Of a stretch of DNA of 34,368 nucleotides, positions 24,310 to 33,700 are shown in pieces. The stretch spans positions 1 to 34,368 of the forward strand of contig CAZSHX010000051.1 of NCBI GenBank assembly GCA_964606895.1, given 5' to 3'. The position numbers and the translations under genes were made by a program. The notes beneath the pieces were generated by a model that was not told the DNA's origin, did not search any database, and saw only the letters and a program-made list of their open reading frames with translations. Every line of letters starts with the position of its first letter. The first letter of the stretch is position 1. Origin of the DNA: CAZSHX01 sp964606895 (GTDB lineage: Bacteria > Bacteroidota > Ignavibacteria > Kapaibacteriales > UBA2268).

Positions 24310-24966
24310 TCAATCCTTCAAACATCGAATTGAAAATCCGTTTGCCATGTCGTAGTCGTATCTGTAAATATTTGCTCTGTCGTGGTTCAGACCCCTGCCC
24401 CATGCTTCTACTGTTCCGCCTTCAGAAGAAGACCACCATCCTCCATAGCTTCCAAGCCCATAGAAAGTGCCTTCATAGTCGCGATAGCCGCCCGGAATTC
24501 CATTAAATCCACTTTCGTCAGTTGCACCGGTATTTGGTTTCAACCAATGCAAAATTCCTGATTCCTTCAATTTACCGCCGCAAACTTCACCTCCCCCAAG
24601 ATGATTTTCCAATTCTGTCCATTCTTCATCAGTGGGAATATGCCAGCCGGCAGGTGCTAAGCCCCGCGAGTCATTAACTGCATACCAGTTATAGAGCTTC
24701 CCGAATTTGGCTCCGGTTTTTGAACTGTTATTGTAATAGCACCATGCTCCGGTTTTCATATACATCCATGCTTTTGAATTTTTAACTTCAGGTATCAGGT
24801 CTCCGTTAGTATAATGATCAACATTGAGGTTATTTTTCATCCATATATGAGAACCAATTTTGACGGATTCAAATTCATTGTAATTAGAATTATTATCTTG
24901 TGCAATAATTGGGCTAAACATGAATGACATCACAATTATTGCGAATAAAAATATCCTGAGGCACAT
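24310..24966 (-). CDS. FISUMP-domain exported protein
   Basis: 218 residues. A Sec signal (IFLFAIIVMSFMFSPIIAQ) is followed by one complete FISUMP domain (Fibrobacter succinogenes major paralogous domain; C-type-lectin/formylglycine-like fold). The hallmarks are nearly all present: KIGSHIWMKNNLNVDHY, GKLYNWYAVNDSRGLAPAGW, HIPTDEEWTELENHLGG, GATDESGFNGIPGGYRDYEG, YGGWWSSSEGG, and the closing NGFSIRCLKD. These proteins are secreted, often surface-attached, and of unknown ligand; this one has no anchor or T9SS tail. A 24-bp perfect palindrome lies between its candidate -33 and -7 boxes, so it may be tightly regulated. Confidence 0.92.
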   Translation of the reverse strand: MCLRIFLFAIIVMSFMFSPIIAQDNNSNYNEFESVKIGSHIWMKNNLNVDHYTNGDLIPEVKNSKAWMYMKTGAWCYYNNSSKTGAKFGKLYNWYAVNDSRGLAPAGWHIPTDEEWTELENHLGGGEVCGGKLKESGILHWLKPNTGATDESGFNGIPGGYRDYEGTFYGLGSYGGWWSSSEGGTVEAWGRGLNHDRANIYRYDYDMANGFSIRCLKD

Positions 24967-25005
24967 ACGAATTATCCTTTTTGTATTTTACTTCACTTAC
25001 AAATA

Positions 25006-25039
25006 CAAAAATAACAATTAGCTAGCTAATTGTTACAAA
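25006..25039 (-). promoter_or_regulatory. Candidate promoter of the FISUMP gene with a palindromic operator
   Basis: On the minus strand, TTTG (25039-25036) and TATTTTTG (25013-25006) match the Bacteroidota -33 and -7 boxes with a 22-base spacer. The spacer is almost exactly a 24-bp perfect palindrome at 25012-25035: TAACAATTAGCT followed by its reverse complement. A dimeric repressor could sit there and block the polymerase. The -7 box ends 39 bases before the ATG. Confidence 0.55.
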
Positions 25040-25263
25040 AAAAGTTAAGTTTGCAACTATTTGAGACAACTCTCTCCAGTGAGAATATTCAATAGAACAA
25101 AAACTTTTACAATTCATTTTTTTCAAAACTCATCTTCTTTAATTATTCCGAAATCAAAATAATCAAATAAATCAAAGTTCAGACTACTAATCTTGCTAAA
25201 TTCAATTTACGAAAAAGTACAAAATAATTTGAGTATAAAAAGATTTTTATTTGAATGTGTGAA

Positions 25264-25322
25264 TTATGTAATTTATTATCAAAGTTATGTAACACAAATT
25301 TATCGTAGTAACATTAATTTTG
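25264..25322 (+). promoter_or_regulatory. Shared activator-type promoter, copy A (DUF3943/PAP2 operon)
   Basis: Half-site TTATGTAA (25264-25271) is repeated directly at 25285-25292, exactly 21 bp on, followed by CACAAA. The -7 box TAATTTTG is at 25315-25322, 37 bases before the start codon. No good -33 TTTG is present; the promoter-proximal half-site takes its place. The layout matches copy B at 29764-29822 base for base in spacing. Direct half-sites 21 bp apart, with the proximal one over the -35 region, are classic for AraC-family activators. Confidence 0.6.
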
Positions 25323-25358
25323 CAGTGTAATTATTTAGCAAACAACCGGACATAGAAA

Positions 25359-26960
25359 ATGGCAATTACTACAATTAAACATAGAATAGCACTTGCGGCT
25401 ATTATTGTATTTACTTATTTGACTGTGATGTCTCTATGCCACAGCCAGCCAAGTGTAGAAGTAAATCAAAACCGACAAAATATTGCTAGAATCATATCAG
25501 ATTTTCAAAGTGATACTATAAAAGGCACTCCTGATGAAAAAATCATTAAAGCTAATTCAGACCCTGCTAATAAGAATGACCAGATTGAATCAATAGATTC
25601 AACCAAATTTAATGTATTTGGTGATTTGCTGAATGATGACCCTGTTTATAACAAAAGACAACCGCTCTGGGTACCAATTCTCGAAGTTCCGCTTTTTAAT
25701 ATCGGTTTGTGGGCTGTCAACAGGTATGCCATGAATGCAGATTATGCAAGGGTTAATCCTACAACATGGTCACGTAATATAAAAACAGGCTGGGAATGGG
25801 ACGGGGACAGATTTGGAATGAATTTTCTTGCTCATCCTTATTCTGGTGGAATTCAATTTACTAATGCCCGTGCATGCGGTTATACTTTCTTTGAATCTAT
25901 GCCTTTTGCTTTTGCAGGCAGTTTAATGTGGGAATATTTTGGAGAAAAAACACTTCCATCATATAATGATATTATCAACACTCCAATAAGCGGTGCATTC
26001 TATGGTGAAATCCTATACAGGTTGGGCTCTAACATCCTGGATGACAGAACTACGGGAGCAGAGAGAGTTTTCAGGGAATTAGGTGCCGCTGTTCTCAGTC
26101 CTACAAGATTTATGAACAGGCTGATTCAGGGCAAGCTGACAAGCTTAACCCACAAAGAAGTATATCAGAAAGAACCTCTGAATGTAGAGATTTCTGTAGG
26201 AGCACGAAAAGCAAATGATGAAGGAATGTTTTGGACAGGACCATCAAATATATTTGTTAATGCTCAGCTTGATTACGGATATGCTTTAGAAAAAAGGGAA
26301 TGGAAACCTTTTGATTATTTTCAGATTCGTGCTGGAGTAAATTTTGGTATTGGAAGAAAACTGATTGAAATGATAACAGGGTACGGAATTTTGTACGGAA
26401 AAAATGTTAAATCAGGTGACCTTGAAATGGTGATGGGTATATTCCAGCACTATAATTACTATGATAATAAAACTTTCGAGCTTGGAACAATTGGTTTTGG
26501 TGGTGGTATTATGTCGAAATACCCTATCGCAAAGGAAACTTTTCTTTTTACAAATCTGCATTTGGCAATTGTGCCTTTGGCGGGAAACAGTACTCGTTTT
26601 GGTCCTGATACTTCACAGCTCAGGGATTATAATTATGGAGGTGGTTTGCAGTCAAAACTTGAAAGCGGACTGAATCTCAGTTGGGGAAGCATCCAGTTTA
26701 TTGGAAATTTTTACTGGATTCATAATTATAATGTTGTTGCATCGCATGATGGAGTTGGCCAGCATGTCGGAGCCAAAGGAGATAATTTTATTGCAATAAT
26801 TAAACCAAGAATAACTATCAAACTCTATCAAAATGTCCACATCGGATTTGAACAAATGTTATACTCGTCCAGCAGATATACCGATTTTGGTACATTTCTT
26901 TCGACTGCTACCGAGCAGAGGTTTTATCTCATGATTAATGTTGGAAATTTTAAACTTTAA
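25359..26960 (+). CDS. DUF3943 outer-membrane-associated protein
   Basis: 533 residues. A leader with a hydrophobic segment (IALAAIIVFTYLTVMSLCHS) precedes a low-complexity linker and then a DUF3943 domain of about 110 residues. The signature is clear: WDGDRFGMNFLAHPYSGGI, FTNARACGYTFFESMPFAFA, SLMWEYFGEKTLPSYNDI and GAFYGEILYRLGSNILDD. The C-terminal 250 residues alternate amphipathic strands and end in an aromatic-rich strand, consistent with an outer-membrane beta barrel. DUF3943 has no settled function. It heads a run of three PAP2-family genes with gaps of 50-72 bases, so it probably acts with lipid phosphatases in the envelope. The shared promoter module sits directly upstream. Confidence 0.85.
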   Translation: MAITTIKHRIALAAIIVFTYLTVMSLCHSQPSVEVNQNRQNIARIISDFQSDTIKGTPDEKIIKANSDPANKNDQIESIDSTKFNVFGDLLNDDPVYNKRQPLWVPILEVPLFNIGLWAVNRYAMNADYARVNPTTWSRNIKTGWEWDGDRFGMNFLAHPYSGGIQFTNARACGYTFFESMPFAFAGSLMWEYFGEKTLPSYNDIINTPISGAFYGEILYRLGSNILDDRTTGAERVFRELGAAVLSPTRFMNRLIQGKLTSLTHKEVYQKEPLNVEISVGARKANDEGMFWTGPSNIFVNAQLDYGYALEKREWKPFDYFQIRAGVNFGIGRKLIEMITGYGILYGKNVKSGDLEMVMGIFQHYNYYDNKTFELGTIGFGGGIMSKYPIAKETFLFTNLHLAIVPLAGNSTRFGPDTSQLRDYNYGGGLQSKLESGLNLSWGSIQFIGNFYWIHNYNVVASHDGVGQHVGAKGDNFIAIIKPRITIKLYQNVHIGFEQMLYSSSRYTDFGTFLSTATEQRFYLMINVGNFKL

Positions 26961-27023
26961 TAAATTTTCAATTTTATCAATAATGAAAAAATAAATTAAT
27001 GAACAAATATCAAGGTAAATACA

Positions 27024-27914
27024 ATGAAAAAGATAATTTTACTACTCGTAATGTTTATTGCAACTTATGAATCACCGCTTTATGCACATCAGGAATATAC
27101 ATTTTCCCAATTCGGTAGCGAAACACTCGATTTCTTTACACAACCAATCAGATGGGAAGGTGTGGATTATCTCAAAATGGGTTTGATGTTTGCAGGTACA
27201 GGTCTGACAATGTTAGCAGACCAACCAATTCGCGAGGCAGTTCAAAGGGATGGACGGTCCTTTAAAGAAGGAGACTTTTTACCGGCAGGAAAAAAGATAG
27301 GGGACTTCAAAGGCGAAACTCAAAAATATTTTTATAATCCTGCAATTGTATTTGGAAGAATGTATGGCGACCTGTATTCTCCAATTGCTTTTTTTGCAGG
27401 TTTTGCCGCCTATTCATTGATATTTGATGATTTGAAATCCAGGAAAATCGCTTATGAAATTGGGCAGGCTTCGCTCTATACAGGAGGTTTAACTTTTCTG
27501 ATGAAATTTGCAATCGGGCGGGCGAGACCATTTACTGAAAAGGGTACTCAATCGTACGAACCCTTCTCATCGGTTATGATTGATGATGCCCATTCATTCC
27601 CCGGCGGCCATTCAGGTGCCGCATTTGTGATTTCTACTGTTCTCTCGAGAAATGTGGAGCCCGTTTGGGCAAAAGTATTATTATATGCTCCTGCAGTTCT
27701 AACTGTTAGTGCAAGAGTTTATCAGGATAAACACTGGGCATCTGATTGTGTTTTTGGTGCGGCATTCGGCTATTTCATAGCTACCTGGTGCGTTGACCAG
27801 CATGAAAAACCTGTTGTACCCGATACAAAACAAAGCTTGATGGACAGAATCCATGTTCAGCCATATACTATGGGAGACCTTTATGGTCTAAATCTGAGTT
27901 TCCGTTTGATGTAG
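27024..27914 (+). CDS. PAP2-family lipid phosphatase, canonical motifs
   Basis: 296 residues with a signal sequence (KKIILLLVMFIATYESPLYA). All three PAP2 motifs are intact: C1 KFAIGRARP, C2 FPGGHSGAAF with the catalytic His, and C3 SARVYQDKHWASD with the nucleophilic His and its Asp. Family members remove phosphate from phosphatidate, phosphatidylglycerol phosphate or undecaprenyl pyrophosphate at the periplasmic face. The remaining sequence has several hydrophobic helices. It is second in the DUF3943-PAP2-PAP2-PAP2 run. The substrate cannot be deduced, but association with a DUF3943 protein suggests outer-envelope lipid remodelling. Confidence 0.92.
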   Translation: MKKIILLLVMFIATYESPLYAHQEYTFSQFGSETLDFFTQPIRWEGVDYLKMGLMFAGTGLTMLADQPIREAVQRDGRSFKEGDFLPAGKKIGDFKGETQKYFYNPAIVFGRMYGDLYSPIAFFAGFAAYSLIFDDLKSRKIAYEIGQASLYTGGLTFLMKFAIGRARPFTEKGTQSYEPFSSVMIDDAHSFPGGHSGAAFVISTVLSRNVEPVWAKVLLYAPAVLTVSARVYQDKHWASDCVFGAAFGYFIATWCVDQHEKPVVPDTKQSLMDRIHVQPYTMGDLYGLNLSFRLM

Positions 27915-27964
27915 ATTTCCTCAATTTTTTTTAAAAAATCGTTTTATCCAATTAACAAATAATT

Positions 27965-28828
27965 ATGAAAAATATTCGACAAATAATCCTCGCAATCGCT
28001 CTTCTGAGCTTTAGCTTTGTAAATCCCTTGTTTTCACAAACTGTTTCAAGTGATGACTCATTTCATCCTTACCACATTAATTATTGGGTTACCGGAGCAA
28101 TTATCGGCGTAGGATTAACCACCAATTATATTGGCATACCAAAGGTTCTGAATAAGGCGGAAATATCCCGTACGGAAATTTCAGCTTTGAATAGGGATAT
28201 TATCGGCAGTATTGACAGCTGGGCTTTAAGGCAGGATCCTGCACAACTTGATAAATACGAAAATTATTCAAATTACGCTATGCCTGTCTTTATTCTTATG
28301 CCTGCTTTACTAATGTTTGACAAAAAAATCAGAAAAGATTGGTCGGATGTTTTGCTTATGTATGTGGAAACTATGTCAATTACTCCAAATATCTACGAAT
28401 GGAGCTTTTTGGGTCCTACATTCCAGAACAGATTCCGTCCTGTTACCTACTATGAACAGCTAAGTTATGAGGCAAGAAAGTCGGGCAATAACAGAAATTC
28501 GTTTTACAGCGGTCATGTCGCATCCATTGCGGCATCCTCTTTCTTTATGGCAAAAGTTTACAGCGATTTTAATCCTGAAATAGGTAACAATAAGTATCTT
28601 TTGTACGGTGCGGCAACAATACCACCATTAATATTAGGATATTTGAGAGTTAGGGCACTTAAGCATTTTCCATCTGATGTATTTGTTGGTTTGGGCGTTG
28701 GTGCTTTGTGCGGTATTTTAATCCCCGAACTGCATCGCTTTCAAGATAAAAATGTAAAATTAGGGTTATATACTTCTCCAGAAGGTACAGGACTTGCAGT
28801 TCAGTGGCAACCTGACTTTCTGAAATAG
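27965..28828 (+). CDS. PAP2-family protein, paralogue 1 of a tandem pair
   Basis: 287 residues, signal sequence ending LFSQ. Motif C2 (SFYSGHVASIAAS) and C3 (LRVRALKHFPSD, R-x5-H-x3-D) are intact. C1 keeps the RP pair (NRFRPVTYY), but the Lys seven residues before it is replaced by Pro, unlike the canonical neighbour. The catalytic His-Asp machinery is therefore preserved while phosphate binding may differ. It is a close paralogue of the next gene: the two share whole blocks such as DKKIRKDWSDVLLMY and the ending WQPDFLK, roughly two thirds identity by eye. A shared start, FHPYHxNYWVTG, is absent from the first PAP2 protein. Confidence 0.88.
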   Translation: MKNIRQIILAIALLSFSFVNPLFSQTVSSDDSFHPYHINYWVTGAIIGVGLTTNYIGIPKVLNKAEISRTEISALNRDIIGSIDSWALRQDPAQLDKYENYSNYAMPVFILMPALLMFDKKIRKDWSDVLLMYVETMSITPNIYEWSFLGPTFQNRFRPVTYYEQLSYEARKSGNNRNSFYSGHVASIAASSFFMAKVYSDFNPEIGNNKYLLYGAATIPPLILGYLRVRALKHFPSDVFVGLGVGALCGILIPELHRFQDKNVKLGLYTSPEGTGLAVQWQPDFLK

Positions 28829-28900
28829 AAAAAGCGATCAGGTTCCTGAGTTGAACCCACTTAAGCGAAATATATTATTAATCAGAAACATATTGAAATC

Positions 28901-29752
28901 ATGAAAAAATATCAGCTAAAAATTATAATCCTTGCAATTTCGATTATTTGTTGTGTTCAACAGGCAAATTCTCAGGATTCATCATTTCATCCTTATCATG
29001 TGAATTATTGGGTTACGGGTAGTATCTGTGCTGTTGGATTAACAACAAATTATATCGGTATTCCATTGATTTTGCACAAACCGAATCTTAGCCAAGTGGA
29101 ATTGGATGGATTAAACAAAGACGGAATAAACAGTATAGACAAGTGGGCATTTAATCATGACCCTAAACAAAGAAAATCATACGAGGACTATTCTAATTAC
29201 ACGCTTTCGGGAGCAGTGACTTTGCCGATTCTAATGCTGTTCGATAAGAAAATCAGGAAAGACTGGTCGGATGTTTTATTAATGTACATCGAAGTCATCT
29301 CAGTTACATCAAATATTTACGAATGGACATTTCTCGGACCGACATTCATTAATAAAATGAGACCGATAGCATATTATGACCAACTGACTTTCGACGAAAG
29401 AAAATCAGGAAATCACAGGAATTCATTTTACAGCGGGCATGTTGCTACCGTTGCGGCGGCTTCTTTCTTCATGGCAAAAGTAATCAGCGATTACAATCCT
29501 GAAATTGGAAATAATAAATATTTTTTATATGCGGCGGCAACAATTCCTCCGCTTGTTCTGGGTTATCTGAGAGTGATGTCATTACAGCACTTTCCGTCGG
29601 ATGTTATGGTGGGCTTGGGAGTAGGAGCTTTATGCGGAATTTTAATTCCAGAACTTCATCGCTTTCAGGACAAGAGCCTCCAAATGGGATTTTTTGCATC
29701 GCCTGCCTCAACAGGAATAGCTTTGCAATGGCAACCTGACTTTTTGAAATAG
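28901..29752 (+). CDS. PAP2-family protein, paralogue 2 of a tandem pair
   Basis: 283 residues with a signal sequence ending ANSQ. It is the tandem duplicate of the preceding gene, with the same core (LTTNYIGIP, DKKIRKDWSDVLLMY, SGNHRNSFYSGHVATVAAAS, GYLRVMSLQHFPSDVMVGLG, GILIPELHRFQDK). C2 and C3 are intact. C1 has RP (NKMRPIAYY) without the canonical Lys, as in its twin. Retention of both copies in one operon suggests divergence of substrate or dosage need. It is the last gene of the PAP2 run; the CsbD-like gene about 100 bases later has its own copy of the shared promoter. Confidence 0.88.
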   Translation: MKKYQLKIIILAISIICCVQQANSQDSSFHPYHVNYWVTGSICAVGLTTNYIGIPLILHKPNLSQVELDGLNKDGINSIDKWAFNHDPKQRKSYEDYSNYTLSGAVTLPILMLFDKKIRKDWSDVLLMYIEVISVTSNIYEWTFLGPTFINKMRPIAYYDQLTFDERKSGNHRNSFYSGHVATVAAASFFMAKVISDYNPEIGNNKYFLYAAATIPPLVLGYLRVMSLQHFPSDVMVGLGVGALCGILIPELHRFQDKSLQMGFFASPASTGIALQWQPDFLK

Positions 29753-29763
29753 AAATGTGGGAA

Positions 29764-29822
29764 TTATGTAACTTTCTGCATAAATTGTATAACACAAAAT
29801 TATTAAATTTGACTTAACTTTG
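29764..29822 (+). promoter_or_regulatory. Shared activator-type promoter, copy B (CsbD-like gene)
   Basis: TTATGTAA at 29764-29771, TTGTATAA at 29785-29792 followed by CACAAA, and a -7 box TAACTTTG at 29815-29822. All intervals equal those of copy A (21 bp between half-sites, 51 bp to the -7 box). Conserved segments GAATTATGTAA and TAACACAAA alternate with unconserved spacers, as expected of protein-binding sites rather than a recent duplication. It begins 12 bases after the PAP2 stop codon and ends 33 bases before the TTG start at 29855. Confidence 0.6.
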
Positions 29823-29854
29823 TATTATTTTTATTAATTATTAAGAAATGTAAC

Positions 29855-30043
29855 TTGAAAAATCTAACAGAATTAGAGGGAAACTGGATCGAGACAAAAG
29901 GCAAATTGAAACAAAAATTTGCAAGGCTCACTGACAACGACCTATTGTTTTTAGAAGGCAAGCAAGACGAGATGTTAGGCAGGCTGGAATCCAGACTTGG
30001 CAAAACAAGAGAACAGATATACCGAATTATTGCTGAATTATAA
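29855..30043 (+). CDS. CsbD-like stress protein
   Basis: 62 residues from a TTG start. The only nearby ATG (29848) is followed at once by a stop. The sequence fits the CsbD family throughout: LTELEGNWIETKGKLKQKFA, then LTDNDLLFLEGKQDEMLGRL, then LGKTREQIYRII. CsbD-like proteins are small, helical and hydrophilic, and are induced by general, osmotic or phosphate stress in many bacteria; their molecular role is unknown. The gene has its own promoter copy sharing half-sites with the DUF3943/PAP2 operon. That ties it to the same regulon as the envelope genes. An AraC-type regulator gene follows. Confidence 0.85.
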   Translation: MKNLTELEGNWIETKGKLKQKFARLTDNDLLFLEGKQDEMLGRLESRLGKTREQIYRIIAEL

Positions 30044-30140
30044 TGAATTTTAAGTAAATCAGATTGAATTACAATTAAGAGGATAACGATTTGATTAAAT
30101 TTAAAAAAATACTGAATTAAAGTTTATTTCGAGATATTAT

Positions 30141-30725
30141 TTGAAATTATTCATTAAATATATGGTTAGCAACCGCTGTAAACTGCCGGTGAAAGACGAG
30201 TTGAAAAAGCTTGATCTACATTTCCGCGTTGTGGACTTGGGCGAAGTTGAAATTATGGAAGATATTAATCCCGAACAGCGTGAGGAATTGAAAATTGCAT
30301 TACTCAACTGCGGATTTGAATTGATGGACGACAAACGAGCCATATTGATTGAGAAAATCAAAAATTCAATCATTGAAATGGTTCATTATACTGAAGAGTT
30401 AATTAAAGTTAATTTTTCAGATTATTTAAGCAAAAAGTTAAATCACGATTATACTTACCTCGCTAATCTGTTTTCGGAAGTGCAGGGTACAACAATAGAG
30501 CAATTCATTATTGTTCATAAGGTTGAACGAATCAAAGAACTGATAATTTACGGTGAGCTTAATATTACTGAAATTGCATGGAAAATGAATTACAGCAGTG
30601 TTGCACATCTTTCCAATCAATTTAAAAAAGTGACAGGGCTATCACCTTCTCACTTTAAAAAATTGAAAGACAAAAGGAGAACCCCAATTGAAGAAATTGG
30701 AAATTCAAATAGTACGAACAATTAA
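30141..30725 (+). CDS. AraC-type regulator with an HMA-like N-terminal domain
   Basis: 194 residues from TTG 30141; ATG 30162 is an alternative that would cut the first strand. The C-terminal half is an AraC-type double helix-turn-helix: SDYLSKKLNHDYTYLANLFS, then ELNITEIAWKMNYSSVAHLS and NQFKKVTGLSPSHFKKLK. The N-terminal 60 residues (IKYMVSNRCKLPVKDELKKL, then LHFRVVDLGEVEIMEDI and EELKIALLNCGFELMDD) follow a beta-alpha-beta-beta-alpha-beta order like heavy-metal-associated domains, but with one Cys in place of CxxC. It has no receiver domain. It sits 15 bases before the hybrid kinase gene, and its likely targets are the two AraC-geometry promoters upstream. Confidence 0.85.
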   Translation: MKLFIKYMVSNRCKLPVKDELKKLDLHFRVVDLGEVEIMEDINPEQREELKIALLNCGFELMDDKRAILIEKIKNSIIEMVHYTEELIKVNFSDYLSKKLNHDYTYLANLFSEVQGTTIEQFIIVHKVERIKELIIYGELNITEIAWKMNYSSVAHLSNQFKKVTGLSPSHFKKLKDKRRTPIEEIGNSNSTNN

Positions 30726-30740
30726 AATGGGAACCATTTA

Positions 30741-33700
30741 ATGAAAACCATATTGGGGAAAAAATCAACACTCTTCTATTTGCTTGTTGCAGTTTCACTT
30801 GTCCTGGTATTGGTGATTTTCTATTCCAGCACTCAAAATGTGAAATCAACAGGTAATTTAGTGATACACTCGCAGGAAGTGCTCCGCAAGAGTGATGATA
30901 TCCTTTTGGATATACTTAATGTTGAAACCGCATCGAGGGGATTTATGATTACGGGTAATGGGTTATCTTTACAACCATATCAGGATGCCCTGACTACCAT
31001 CCACCAAAACATAGAGACATTAGTCTCTCTCACAAAAGACAATTCCCATCAACTGCCAAGAATTGACTTATTAAAGAAATTGACTGAAGAAAGATTACTT
31101 TTAACAAAAAATTTAATTGATGAATCAGCAAAGCATAAAGTAAATGACAATGAAAAGATAGAATACATCCGAAAAGGTAATATCCTTTCCGTTAAAATCA
31201 GACAAATAATTTCTGAAATTAATTTTGAAGAGAATAGTCTGCTTAAATCAAGAAAAACAGAAAATGAAAAGAGCAATTACTATTCCGAATTATTACTTAT
31301 TTTACTTATCGTTCTAATTATTATTCTTTTTGTCCTTGTAATCATAATTATAAAATATCAAGCCGACAGAAATAACAAAGAGAAAGAAAAGCGGGCAGAT
31401 GAATTAATCATTGCCAACAAAGAGCTCCTTTATCAAAATGCTGAAAAAGGTAAGCGGGCAGATGAATTAATCATTGCGAACAAAGAGCTTACATATCAAA
31501 GCAAAGAAAAAGAGAAAAGGGCTGAAGAATTAGTCGTTGCAAATACAGAACTTACATATCAGAATAAAGAAAAAGAAAAGCGGGCAGATGAATTAGTAAT
31601 CGCTAACAAAGAACTCGCCTATCAAAACGATGAAAAAGCGAAAAGGGCTGAAGAATTAGCTGTTGCCAACACGGAGCTAACATATCAAAACGAAGAGAAA
31701 GAAAAAAGAGCCGAAGAATTAGTCATTGCAAATAAAGAACTTACATTTCAAAATGAAGAAAAAATAAAAAGGGCGGAAGAACTAATCATCGCCAACTATG
31801 CACGAAGTCTTATTGAAGCAAGCCGTGACCCCCTATTTACCATTAATCTGAATGGGAAAATTACTGATATTAATAATGCATCGGTAAAAATTACAGGAAT
31901 GTCACGAGAAGGATTAATTGGTTCGGACTTTTTTGATTATTTCACTAATTCTCAGCAAGCACGTGAAATTTACAAGGAAGTTTTTGATAAAGGCTTTGTG
32001 GCTGATTTCCCACTAACCATAAAGGACCATAAGTTTACAGATGTTCTCTTAAATGGTTCAGTTTATAAAGATGAACAAGAAAATGTACTTGGTGTAGTGG
32101 TGGTTGCAAGAGATATTACCGACCAAAAAAGAATTGAAAAGGAATTGACAGAGGCGATTGTGTTTGCCGAACTTGCAACCGGGTTTGCCGAAGATGCAAA
32201 AGTTAAAGCCGAAAATGCAACAAAAGTTGCCGAGCATGCCGTCAAAGCAAAACAGCAATTTTTATCGAATATGAGCCATGAAATTCGTACTCCTATGAAT
32301 GCTATTATCGGTTTTACAAAAGTTTTAATGAAAACTGATTTTTCCGAAAAACAAAAAGAGTATTTAACAGCAATTAAAATGAGCGGAGATGCTCTTATAG
32401 TCTTAATTAATGACATTCTCGACCTTGCAAAAATTGAAGCAGGAAAGATGGTATTTGAGCAGGCACCTTTCAAATTGCAATTATCCATTACTGCAATGCT
32501 TCATTTATTTGAGCCAAAAATTCAGGAAAAGAATATTACCTTGGTCAAGGAATACGACAGCAAAATTCCTGAAGTTTTAGTTGGCGACTCTGTCCGTTTG
32601 CACCAGATAATTCTAAATTTGGTAAGTAATGCTGTTAAATTTACTAATGAAGGACAAATAACTGTTAGTGTCAATATGATTGATGAAGATGAGGGCACTG
32701 TCCATATTGGATTTTCAGTTAAGGATACAGGAATCGGCATTGAAAAAAATAAAAGAGAAAAGATTTTTGAGAATTTTCAGCAGGCTTACAGCGGTACTTC
32801 CCGATTGTATGGTGGAACAGGGCTTGGGCTTGCAATTGTTAAACAATTGGTTGAAGCCCAGGGCGGTAGTATATGCGTGAAAAGTGAACTTGGTTTAGGT
32901 TCGGATTTCAGCTTTGATTTAACTTTCCTTAAAACAAATGCCAATACAGATATAGATACAGATATTCAGGTATTGGATACCGAATTTAAAAATGTAAAAG
33001 TTTTAGTGGTCGAAGACATTGCTCTGAATCAACTATTAATGAAGACATTATTGGATGAATTAGGATTTGAATGCGATCTGGCTTACAATGGAAAAATTGC
33101 CATTGAAAAAATGGAGAATTCTAAATATGATATCATTTTGATGGATTTGCAAATGCCCGAAATGAATGGTTTCGAAGCTACGGATTACATCAGAAACCAA
33201 ATGAAGTCTGATATCCCAATTATCGCTATAACTGCTGATGTAACAACAGTTGACCTTGCAAAATGCAAAGCTGTTGGGATGAATGATTATATTTCAAAAC
33301 CTGTTGATGAAAGACTTCTTTACACGAAAATAATCGGATTATTAAGGAATACAGAATTGTTTAACGAAAAATGGGATACTGAAAAAGTACCCGAACTGAC
33401 AAATCCACCGTCAAGCACTGATAAATGTACTGATTTAACTTATTTAATCAAGCGTACAAAGTCCAATCCAACTTTGATGATGGAAATGATTTCACTCTAT
33501 TTGGCTCAAACTCCTCCATTAATCAACACAATGAAGCACAGCCTTCAGGATAAAGACTGGCATGCTTTGTACTCAGCAGTTCACAAGATTATTCCATCTT
33601 TCTCAATAATGGGTATCAGTATAGATTTTGAAAACATGGCAAAAAAAGTCCAGGAGTATGCAAGCACACAGCAACAGGCTGATGGTATATCCGAGTTGGT

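Noticed and set aside
25012..25035. 24-bp palindrome as a transcription terminator
   Set aside because: The stem is AT-rich, has no following T-tract in either direction, and lies upstream of both divergent genes rather than after any gene.
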